A DNA stretch of 64,000 nucleotides, from NCBI GenBank assembly GCA_011523545.1, contig WTGN01000010.1, positions 62,001 to 126,000 on the forward strand, given 5' to 3'. A program made the translations under genes and the position numbers. Below are positions 16,977 to 24,279 of the stretch, in pieces. The number at the start of each line of letters is the position of its first letter. The first letter of the stretch is position 1. Source of the stretch: Chloroflexota bacterium. Its GTDB lineage: Bacteria; Chloroflexota; Anaerolineae; Aggregatilineales; Phototrophicaceae. The notes beneath the pieces were generated by a model. The model made no database searches. It saw only the letters and a program-made list of their open reading frames with translations, and was not told where the DNA came from.

Positions 16977-17912
16977 CTAAGCGCCCCCCGTCAACTCGCC
17001 TTCGTAGAAGACCCAGGCTTTTGACCAGCGGAAAACCAGCAAGGTCAAGACCATGATGATGATGAAGACGACCAGTGCCATAGCCGAGGCGTAACCCATC
17101 TGGTATTGCGCGAAGCCCTTCTGAAAAAGGTAATAGGTGAAGAAGAGCGATTGATTGCGCGGCCCGCCTTCGGTCATGACATAAGCCTGCGTGAAAAGCT
17201 TGAAGGTGTCGATCATGCCGGTGATGAGGTTGAAGAAGATGACCGGCGTCAGCAAGGGCAGGGTGATGCGGAAGAACTGACGCCAATAACCGGCGCCGTC
17301 AATGGCGGAGGCCTCGTAGAGTTCGCTGGAAATGCCTTGCAGGCCGGAAAGATAAATGATCATGTTTCGGCCCGCCGCCACCCAGACCGCCATGATCATC
17401 AGCGACGGCAAGACCAGGGCCGGGTCATCCAGCCAGCGCGGACCAGGTACCCCCAAGACCTGTTGAATCGTTGAATTCAGAATGCCGTAGCGCGGGTTGT
17501 ATATCCACATCCAAACCAGCGAAACCGCCACCGGCGGCAGCACAACCGGCATGTAATATATCGTCCGCCAGATGCCGATAAACTGGATGCGCCGGTTGTT
17601 GAGCAGCAGGGCCGTGCCCAGCGCCACGATAATGCCCAGCGGCACCCGGCCCAAGCCATAAACGATGGTGACTTCCAGGGATTTAAGGAAGAGCCTGTCC
17701 GAGAACAGCCGCTCGTAATTGCGCCAGCCCACCGGGCGCGGATCGCCGATCAGGTCCCAGCGATGGAAGCTCAGCCAGACCAATCCGATCATTGGACCGA
17801 TGACAAAGATGAAGAAACCAAGCACCCAGGGGGATACGAAGGCGTAGCCGTTCAGGGCTTCGCGCGCCCTTGCCGATATTGCCGGCCTCGGCCGCGCATT
17901 TATCGCGGTCAT
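16977..17912 (-). CDS. MalF-type ABC sugar permease
   Basis: A 311-residue permease with six membrane segments, starting at the ATG at 17912, six bases beyond the GH88 stop. The EAA loop reads YEASAIDGAGYWRQFFRITL, and the MalF-like FTQAYVMTEGGPRNQS segment follows. It pairs with the MalG-like protein downstream. The tight spacing with GH88 supports coupled expression of import and cytoplasmic degradation. Confidence 0.93.
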   Translation of the reverse strand: MTAINARPRPAISARAREALNGYAFVSPWVLGFFIFVIGPMIGLVWLSFHRWDLIGDPRPVGWRNYERLFSDRLFLKSLEVTIVYGLGRVPLGIIVALGTALLLNNRRIQFIGIWRTIYYMPVVLPPVAVSLVWMWIYNPRYGILNSTIQQVLGVPGPRWLDDPALVLPSLMIMAVWVAAGRNMIIYLSGLQGISSELYEASAIDGAGYWRQFFRITLPLLTPVIFFNLITGMIDTFKLFTQAYVMTEGGPRNQSLFFTYYLFQKGFAQYQMGYASAMALVVFIIIMVLTLLVFRWSKAWVFYEGELTGGA

Positions 17913-17918
17913 ATTCAA

Positions 17919-19070
17919 TCACTCTCTTTGCGGCGCCTGCCGGCCGCCGGGCGCAAACGCTCGCTGATAGATTTCGGGGCGGGTGAAAGCGGTTAGCGCC
18001 TCCAGAAAATAATAGTCGCCATAAATCAAGCCGTGCTCCATCAGATTCGCCGGCACCGAGCGCGCCCCGTCGCGCAATAACGATGATGGGCCCTTGGCGT
18101 CCCTTATCAGATAATTCTCGCAGAGCGAGTGTAAGATCCGCTTTGCCGGGTCGATCCAGCGCGCCGCGTTCTCGGCATCGACGGCCGACAGTTCCACCAG
18201 CCCGCAAACGGTCACCGCCGCCGCCGATGAATCGCGGTAGGTATCCGGAATATGCGGGCTCTGGTAATCCCAGAATGGCACCAGGTCCGGCGGCAGATGG
18301 CGAATCGTGTAATCCGCCAGGGTTTGCGCCGCCGCCAGGAATGACGGATTCCCCGTATGGCGATAACAGGTGGCGAAGCCATAGAGCGCCCAGGCTTGCC
18401 CGCGGGACCAGCATGAGTCGTGGCTGTAGCCCTGATATTGCTCGCGCCGCAGCAAGAGGCCGGTAGCGGGATTGAAGTCCGCGACATGGGCGGTGGAGCC
18501 GTCGCCCCGCAGCAGCGCCAGCCGCGATGTGCGCGCGTGCCGCGTGGCGATATCCGCCAGCGCCGCATCGCCGGTGATTTCGCTGGCCCAATAGAGCAGG
18601 GCGAGGTTCATCATCAGGTCGATATTAGTTCGCCCGGCCCACTTGCGAATGCCGTCATCGTCCCAGGCCTGCAGGTATTCCCCGCGCGGATTGTAGCGTT
18701 CAATCAAGGTGTAGGCGGCCTGGATCGCATTCTCGTACCAGTCGCTTTCGCCCGTCAACCGGCCGGCCAGCACATGCGACAGCGTGAAGATGAAGCCCAG
18801 ATCGTGGGTGCCTCTATTTGTCTTCAAGTGCGCCAGCCGCTTCGTCCAGCGTTCGGCGCCCGCGCGCAAGGCCTGGTCGCCAGTGTGCGCATAAGCCAGC
18901 CAGAGCAAGCCAGTCCAAAAGCCATCCACCCAATGCCCGGCGGCGCGTTCTTTCTCGATCGGTTTCCAGGCGCCATCCTGGAAGGACTCAGGGAACTCCT
19001 CAAGCGCGCCCAGGTTGTGGCGGATGATCTCGATGCTCCCGTTCAGCGCGTCCTCAAGCAGTGATGTCAT
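17919..19070 (-). CDS. Glycoside hydrolase family 88 (unsaturated uronyl hydrolase)
   Basis: A 383-residue alpha6/alpha6-barrel enzyme. GH88 enzymes remove the 4,5-unsaturated uronic acid left at the non-reducing end by polysaccharide lyases, releasing 5-keto-4-deoxyuronate. Two aspartates needed in the well studied Bacillus enzyme (Asp88, Asp149) have counterparts here: Asp90 in THDLGF and Asp151 in NIDLMMN, counted from the ATG at 19070. There is no signal peptide, so it acts in the cytoplasm on imported oligosaccharides. It starts 13 bp after the heparinase stop, with GAAGG upstream. The preferred glycan (chondroitin/heparin-like, ulvan or other) is not resolved. Confidence 0.92.
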   Translation of the reverse strand: MTSLLEDALNGSIEIIRHNLGALEEFPESFQDGAWKPIEKERAAGHWVDGFWTGLLWLAYAHTGDQALRAGAERWTKRLAHLKTNRGTHDLGFIFTLSHVLAGRLTGESDWYENAIQAAYTLIERYNPRGEYLQAWDDDGIRKWAGRTNIDLMMNLALLYWASEITGDAALADIATRHARTSRLALLRGDGSTAHVADFNPATGLLLRREQYQGYSHDSCWSRGQAWALYGFATCYRHTGNPSFLAAAQTLADYTIRHLPPDLVPFWDYQSPHIPDTYRDSSAAAVTVCGLVELSAVDAENAARWIDPAKRILHSLCENYLIRDAKGPSSLLRDGARSVPANLMEHGLIYGDYYFLEALTAFTRPEIYQRAFAPGGRQAPQRE

Positions 19071-19083
19071 CAGCGCAAAACCT

Positions 19084-21315
19084 TCAGCCAAGCACGAGTT
19101 CGGATTTGCCGGCCGGCGCCTGCACCCAAGCCATGCCCGTCAGCGTATCGTAGCGCAATTTGCCATTTCGACCGTTGGGGGACAATGAGCCGGGCGGCTT
19201 GCCCTTAACGCGGATCCAGGCGCCATCCGGGGCGCTGACATTGGCGACGGTGCCGGCGGTGGTCCGCTGCATGGCGACATCCACCGGGCGGTCGGCGGCG
19301 AAATGGAGCGCGCCGTCCAGCCAGATGCTTGTGACATCGCCGGCCAGCGCCACATCCCACTCTTCGCCGCTCCGACGGCCGGCGAACCAGCGCCCGTCTA
19401 CATTCAGCCCTTCGGCCAAAATGCCGTCTTTGCCGGTCGCGAAACCGACCAGCCAGTGCCGCTCGTCCCGCACCAGGCTGGCGAGAAGGCCGCGTTCCGC
19501 TCGCCTTGACTCAATGGCGAAACCAGCAAGGTCCATAATGATGAAGAAATTGCAATCGCAGACCGGCGCCGGCGGGCTAAGCGCCAAGGCGTATTGGGTG
19601 CTGCTGATGATCCAGTCCGGTTTCGCCGAGGTGGGGTTCGCCGTAATCTCCTGCTCATAGACGCGGTGGCAGAAGTCGACCGGCTGCAGCGCATGCAAGC
19701 GACAGTCAGTTTCGCCGCTCTCAAGCGAAAAGCAGCGGTCGCCTTCGCGCGCCGGCGGCCCGTCCATCTGCAGCAGCCATTCGTAGCGATGGGGCGCATC
19801 CGCCTGGACGGTATCGCGCAAAGCGACGGCGTCGCCCCCCAGGAACAAGACCTCGCGCGTGAATTGCCTGAGCGCCAAGTCCGGGTCATAAGCGCGGGCC
19901 GCCTCGCCGCGAGCGTAGACGACATCGTCGCATGCTGTGCAGGCTTCCAGGCGCGCGCCCCAGCGCTCGTCCAAACCGCGGAAGGCGTTCTTGCCGCCAC
20001 CGGCGTATTGGCCGCGGCCATCAATCAGCAGCGTGCTGTGGTTGCGGCTGCGCTTTTCTCTGGCGTAGCCATCGTCCACCGCCAGATAATCGTCGCCGCT
20101 GATGAGGATGAAACTGTTGGCGTCGGGATGATCGTGCCCGGCGCTAAGCGTCTGCCAGCCGCGCCCCTTGTTAAGCGCATGCCCGCTGTGCCAGGCTTTC
20201 AGGCCATTTGGCGCGCCGCATTTGAAGGCCATGCTGACGGCGTCGGCCGCCCAGGCGCTGCGCATCGTCACCAGCCCCAGGTCCGGGAAGACGCGGCTGC
20301 GTGGCAAGTTCTTGATGGGCGACGCTTCAACCGCCGGTTGGTACCAGAGGAATTCCAGACCGGCCTCGGCGCGCAAACCAGGTTTGACCAGCCCTTCAGC
20401 GCCCTCGCGTTCCCATTCGCCGCTAGCGTAAAAGTGATGATAGAGCCACTGCGCTTCGCCAATATCGTAGAGGCCGGCCAGACGGGCGTAGACCGCCGCT
20501 GTATGGGCGCTGCGCCGATCGTGGCAGTCGCCGAAGTTAGCCGTGTCAATCAAGTTTGGCCCGCTGAGATAGAGCCGATAATAGAAGGTGTTCTTCAAAA
20601 ACTCGCTATCATGCAAGTCTTCGCCCGTCTCCTGCTGCAGCAGGTCGGCATAAATGAGGAACCAGATCACGCCATAGCGCCAATAAACCGGTCCTTCATA
20701 ATTGGAACCGTCTTCGGGCATGTAGGCGAGCGACTGAATGAAGTTGTCCCTGGCCCGCGCCGCCCATGCCGCCGCCGGGCTGTATTCCTTGCATAGGGCA
20801 TAAGCAGCCGTCGCCAGGCCGCCATAGCAGATCCAATTATGATTCTGCCAATAAGCGGAGCTCCACCAGTTGCCCGCCGACGCCAGGGCAAAGTCATACA
20901 ATTTCTGACCCTGTAAGATGAGCTTGTCGCGGAGCGCCTCCCGCTCGTCCGGCGGCAGCGCCTCTTTCAGCCAGTCATAACCCAGCCCGAGCCCGAAGAG
21001 AAGCCAGGCGGCATCCAGATCATGATCGGGCATTCTTTCCTTGCCCCAGTGGGGATAGGAGATGGCCCTGCCGATCCAGCGCCGGGCGCTGCGCAGGTGG
21101 CGTTCATCGCCGGTCAGGAGGCTTGCCAATGCGAGATTGAGCACGGCGGTTCCGATGTAGGTGATGGAATCACTCGGGTGTTCCAAGGGCGGGAGGCTGT
21201 CATGATGACTTTCCGCCTGCTTAAGCAAGCGCTGAGCCTGCGGCGCGTGGGTCGATTCGGCAAGCCGCCGCCAGCCCTCCAGCGAATGACGCTTCAAATA
21301 GAGATATTCCCTCAT
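19084..21315 (-). CDS. Heparinase II/III family polysaccharide lyase
   Basis: A 743-residue protein with an N-terminal alpha/alpha toroid (about residues 60-340), typical of heparinase II/III, alginate and related lyases, followed by a beta-sandwich region from about 370. The heparinase signature GHDHPDANSFIL carries His396. An early WQNHNWICYGG segment holds a candidate catalytic Asn/His. No signal peptide is present, so the lyase probably acts inside the cell on imported oligosaccharides and passes products to the adjacent GH88. It is 22 bp from the SDR gene. The family is clear; the glycan is unknown. Confidence 0.9.
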   Translation of the reverse strand: MREYLYLKRHSLEGWRRLAESTHAPQAQRLLKQAESHHDSLPPLEHPSDSITYIGTAVLNLALASLLTGDERHLRSARRWIGRAISYPHWGKERMPDHDLDAAWLLFGLGLGYDWLKEALPPDEREALRDKLILQGQKLYDFALASAGNWWSSAYWQNHNWICYGGLATAAYALCKEYSPAAAWAARARDNFIQSLAYMPEDGSNYEGPVYWRYGVIWFLIYADLLQQETGEDLHDSEFLKNTFYYRLYLSGPNLIDTANFGDCHDRRSAHTAAVYARLAGLYDIGEAQWLYHHFYASGEWEREGAEGLVKPGLRAEAGLEFLWYQPAVEASPIKNLPRSRVFPDLGLVTMRSAWAADAVSMAFKCGAPNGLKAWHSGHALNKGRGWQTLSAGHDHPDANSFILISGDDYLAVDDGYAREKRSRNHSTLLIDGRGQYAGGGKNAFRGLDERWGARLEACTACDDVVYARGEAARAYDPDLALRQFTREVLFLGGDAVALRDTVQADAPHRYEWLLQMDGPPAREGDRCFSLESGETDCRLHALQPVDFCHRVYEQEITANPTSAKPDWIISSTQYALALSPPAPVCDCNFFIIMDLAGFAIESRRAERGLLASLVRDERHWLVGFATGKDGILAEGLNVDGRWFAGRRSGEEWDVALAGDVTSIWLDGALHFAADRPVDVAMQRTTAGTVANVSAPDGAWIRVKGKPPGSLSPNGRNGKLRYDTLTGMAWVQAPAGKSELVLG

Positions 21316-21337
21316 ACAGACGATCTTTCCAGCAGCT

Positions 21338-22099
21338 TCAAACGAACCAGGCGCCGCCGTTGATTTCCGCCACTTGGCCCGTCACCCACTTGCCCAGATC
21401 GGACACATAATACAGGACCGCCCCGGCTACATCCTCCGGCACACCCGCTTCCGCCAAGGGAATCCCGTCGATGATGCCTTGATAATTCTCGGAGCCGGTG
21501 AAAGTTTCGTGGAATGGCGTATCGATTATGAAACCGGGCGCGAGCGCATTGACGGTGATTTTCCTCGGCGCGAGCTCCTTGGCCAGGCCGCGCGTGAAGC
21601 CGATGACGCCGGCTTTTGACGCGGCGTATGCCACCGTGCCGTTGCCGCCGCCGTTTCGCGCCGCCAGCGAGGACATATTCACAATGCGTCCACCGTCCGG
21701 CATGACCTTCAAAGTCTCCCGCGTACAATAAAAGGCGCTAGACAGATTCACGTCAATGACGCGGCGCCAAAGCTCATCGGACATGCCCTCGGTCTTCGCG
21801 CGCTTAATCAGGTGCCCGGCGTTGTTCACCAGTATGTCGATCCGGCCGTCCATCCGCGCTGCCGCTTGCGAGACCACCGCCGCCACTTGAGCGCTGTCGG
21901 TCGCGTCCAAATGGAAGGCCGCCGCCTCGCAACCCAGCCCTTGCAAAGCCTTCACGGTTTCACTGGCTTCGGATTTGTGCGATAAATAGGTGATGCACAG
22001 GCGCGCGCCGCATTTCGCCAGCGCTTTGGCGACGCCGGCGCCGATGCCGACATTGCCGCCGGTAATCAATGCTGTCTTGCCGTCAAGATTAATCTGCAT
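21338..22099 (-). CDS. SDR family oxidoreductase, KduD-like by context
   Basis: A 253-residue classical SDR starting at the ATG at 22099, with AAGGA upstream. The Rossmann motif ITGGNVGIG is at residues 12-20, with NNAGH near 88 and catalytic YAASKAG near 155; the C-terminus GQVAEINGGAWFV is typical. It is first in the operon with the lyase and GH88. That context suggests reduction of 5-keto-4-deoxyuronate-derived diketo acid to 2-keto-3-deoxygluconate (the KduD step), though sequence alone cannot separate it from other SDRs. A KduI isomerase and KDG kinase are not in the window. Confidence 0.87.
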   Translation of the reverse strand: MQINLDGKTALITGGNVGIGAGVAKALAKCGARLCITYLSHKSEASETVKALQGLGCEAAAFHLDATDSAQVAAVVSQAAARMDGRIDILVNNAGHLIKRAKTEGMSDELWRRVIDVNLSSAFYCTRETLKVMPDGGRIVNMSSLAARNGGGNGTVAYAASKAGVIGFTRGLAKELAPRKITVNALAPGFIIDTPFHETFTGSENYQGIIDGIPLAEAGVPEDVAGAVLYYVSDLGKWVTGQVAEINGGAWFV

Positions 22100-22115
22100 A
22101 CCCGCATCCTTGTTT

Positions 22116-22144
22116 GATAATGTCAAACTGTGTACATCATTATC
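22116..22144. promoter_or_regulatory. Candidate operator: inverted repeat GATAATG-N15-CATTATC
   Basis: Seven-base arms at 22116-22122 and 22138-22144 flank a spacer containing TGTACA. The site lies between the promoter at 22154-22182 and the SDR start, as expected for a repressor. Candidate proteins are the IclR regulator at 12047 or one outside the window. Confidence 0.5.
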
Positions 22145-22153
22145 GTACCCAGG

Positions 22154-22182
22154 ATTATAGACATTGCTCTAGTATTTGTCAA
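22154..22182 (-). promoter_or_regulatory. Consensus sigma-70 promoter of the uronate-glycan operon
   Basis: On the minus strand TTGACA (22177-22182), a 17-bp spacer and TATAAT (22154-22159): both boxes match the vegetative consensus exactly. The transcript would cover 22099 down to the terminator at 14632. Confidence 0.85.
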
Positions 22183-22433
22183 GGCACGTAAGCCCTTGGC
22201 GGCGCGATTGCATTGCGCTATTGCAATACCGCCTAGTACACCGAGAATCAGGTAAGGCAATTCTGCAATTGTCCTTATGGCGAACACAGTTGGCGCAGCC
22301 TCGCAATTCGCCACCGCCCGTCTGCCCGTCTTTGCCGCGACAGGCAACCGTGGAAACAGTGACATACTTCCCGCGCCACTGCGATACAATATGAGGAAAC
22401 GCTGACGAAAATCGTCCCAGGGAGAAATGCCTC
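22183..22433. other. Intergenic region between divergent operons
   Basis: No gene seen. The GatC-like gene is preceded by a ribosome binding site (AGGGAGA near 22420) and a possible -10 TACAAT at 22385-22390, without a good -35 at the right distance. Confidence 0.5.
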
Positions 22434-22634
22434 ATGCCGCGCGCGAATCAAGCCCTTGACCCAGATAACGATAGCGAAGCCTTGGCAGAGCTGGCGCGAC
22501 GGCTGCGGCTGACGGTCACGCCGGAGGACTTGACGGCGCTGGCCCAACAACTGCAGGTGATTGACGAGCTGGAAGAGAAAGCGCTCCAGGACACTGCGCC
22601 GATACTGCGCATGGATGCGGACTGGCATGACTGA
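22434..22634 (+). CDS. GatC/AtzG-like small amidase partner
   Basis: A 66-residue acidic protein with a helical ELARRLRLTVTPEDLTALAQ segment and a second helix VIDELEEKAL, ending APILRMDADWHD. Size, helix layout and position directly before an amidase gene match GatC-like and AtzG-like partners that wrap around amidase-signature enzymes. Its last 8 bp overlap the amidase start (22627), indicating translational coupling. A good ribosome binding site (AGGGAGA) precedes it. Family assignment rests mostly on context and length. Confidence 0.7.
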   Translation: MPRANQALDPDNDSEALAELARRLRLTVTPEDLTALAQQLQVIDELEEKALQDTAPILRMDADWHD

Positions 22635-24057
22635 TTCAGGCGCTCTCATTGATCTGTCCATCAGCGAGGCGGCCGCCGCCCTCCGGCGGGGCGCGACCAC
22701 ATCAGTCGCGCTGACCCAGGCGACGCTCGCGCGCATCAAAGAGACCGAGCCAACGCTGCAGGCTTACGCGACTGTGCCGGCTGAATTGGCGCTGGCCGCC
22801 GCTGAACGGGCGGACCGGGAACTCGCCGCCGGGCAGGATCGCGGTCCGCTGCAGGGCATCCCCATCGCCGTCAAAGACAATTGCTACAGCAAGGACATCC
22901 GCACCGAAGTCGGTTCCAAAGTGTACGCCGGTTTCCTGCCGGATTACGATGCGACGGTGGTGGCGAAGCTTCATGCCGCCGGCGCCGTCCTGATTGGCAA
23001 GACAGTCTGCCATGAGTTCTCCTGCGGCGGAAGCGACCCCCCGACGCGAAGCCCGTGGGACCTCAGCCGCTTCCCCGGCGGCAGCAGCATCGGCTCGGGC
23101 GTGGCCTTGGCGGCGCGCTCGGCTTTCGGCGCAATCGGCACCGATACCGGCGGCTCGGTCCGCATACCGGCTTCCATCAACAATCTTGTCGGCATGAAAG
23201 CGACCTACGGGCGTGTCAGCGCGTATGGCGTCGTGCCGCTGGCCTGGTCCCTCGATCATGTCGGCCCGATGACGCGCACGGTGCTGGATAATGCGCTCAT
23301 GCTGCGCGCGATCGCCGGGCAGGACCCTCAAGATGTCAATTCCGCTCGGGTGGCTGTGCCAGATTTCGCCGCTGGCATTGACGGCGGCACTGCTGGCGCG
23401 CGCATCGGCATCGACCGCGGCTATTTTCTGTATCCCGGCGTTGTCGACAGTGTGCGCGCGGCGACCGACGGCGTCATTGAAACCCTGGCGGCGCTGGGCG
23501 CGGACATCGTCGAGGTCAATCTGCCCGAGCTGGCGCTGACGCGCGAGACGCTGAGCACGATCAGAATGGTGGAATCGGCCAGTTATCACCGGCGGCAAAT
23601 CCAGGAGCAGGGCCATCTCTACAGCCCCGGCACGCGCGCCACGCTGGAGATCGGCCAGGTGATCCCAGCGACTGCTTATGTCGCCGCTTTGCGCGCCCGC
23701 GAGCGCTTTCGCACGGCCATGAAGGCGCTGTTCAAGCGCGAGACGCTTGATGCGTTGATCACGCCGACGATCCCCGTCCTGGCGCCCTTGCGCGCCGACG
23801 TCTGGCAGCCGCGCGCTGATATGGAAAACGGCGAGACGCCCACCGACGGCTTTGTGCATCACGTCTATCCGGCCAACCTGAGCGGGCAGCCGGCCATCAG
23901 CGCGCCGGCTGGGTTCAGTCCCGATGGTTTGCCGATCGGTTATTCATTGATCGGGCGGCCCTTTGATGAAGCGACGCTCTACCGCATCGCCTATGCGTAC
24001 GAGAAGTCGCAGAACTGGAACGAGCGTCAGCCGCCGCAAGCCTACCCGACCGGGTGA
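22627..24057 (+). CDS. Amidase signature family enzyme (GatA/AtzE-like)
   Basis: A 476-residue amidase. The Ser-cisSer-Lys triad can be assigned from the ATG at 22627: Lys83 in GIPIAVKDN, cis-Ser153 in PGGSSIGSG and nucleophile Ser177 in GTDTGGS. It hydrolyses an amide, or acts as a transamidase subunit if part of a GatCAB-like complex. No GatB is nearby, so a stand-alone amide hydrolase with a small partner, as in AtzE/AtzG, is more likely. The substrate is unknown. It is translationally coupled to the small gene upstream. Confidence 0.9.
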   Translation: MTDSGALIDLSISEAAAALRRGATTSVALTQATLARIKETEPTLQAYATVPAELALAAAERADRELAAGQDRGPLQGIPIAVKDNCYSKDIRTEVGSKVYAGFLPDYDATVVAKLHAAGAVLIGKTVCHEFSCGGSDPPTRSPWDLSRFPGGSSIGSGVALAARSAFGAIGTDTGGSVRIPASINNLVGMKATYGRVSAYGVVPLAWSLDHVGPMTRTVLDNALMLRAIAGQDPQDVNSARVAVPDFAAGIDGGTAGARIGIDRGYFLYPGVVDSVRAATDGVIETLAALGADIVEVNLPELALTRETLSTIRMVESASYHRRQIQEQGHLYSPGTRATLEIGQVIPATAYVAALRARERFRTAMKALFKRETLDALITPTIPVLAPLRADVWQPRADMENGETPTDGFVHHVYPANLSGQPAISAPAGFSPDGLPIGYSLIGRPFDEATLYRIAYAYEKSQNWNERQPPQAYPTG

Positions 24058-24075
24058 CCCGCCGGCAACGCAAAC

Positions 24076-24152
24076 AGGGGCGACTTATCAAGTCGCCCGA
24101 GAGCTCGGCTAGCAGATGGCGGTCGACCGACGGTCAGTGTCTGCGCGCCCCT
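24076..24152. repeat. Family-A hairpin and half-unit
   Basis: GGGGCGACTTATCAAGTCGCCC forms a 9-bp stem with loop ATC. It is followed by a partner half ending GCGCCCCTACC. Confidence 0.7.
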
Positions 24153-24279
24153 ACCAATCTGTCTAAGCGCGGATGTCACCGCCCCCGCCACGTCCGCCGC
24201 ATTGAAAAGCCGCCTTCAAAATAGTAAAGTAGAGATGCCGGTTCAAATTCGCATATTATCTCAATAGGGAGAGTAGGAA

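Noticed and set aside
22702..23862. 386-codon open frame antisense to the amidase gene
   Set aside because: The sense strand has a complete amidase with its catalytic triad; the antisense product has no recognisable domain.
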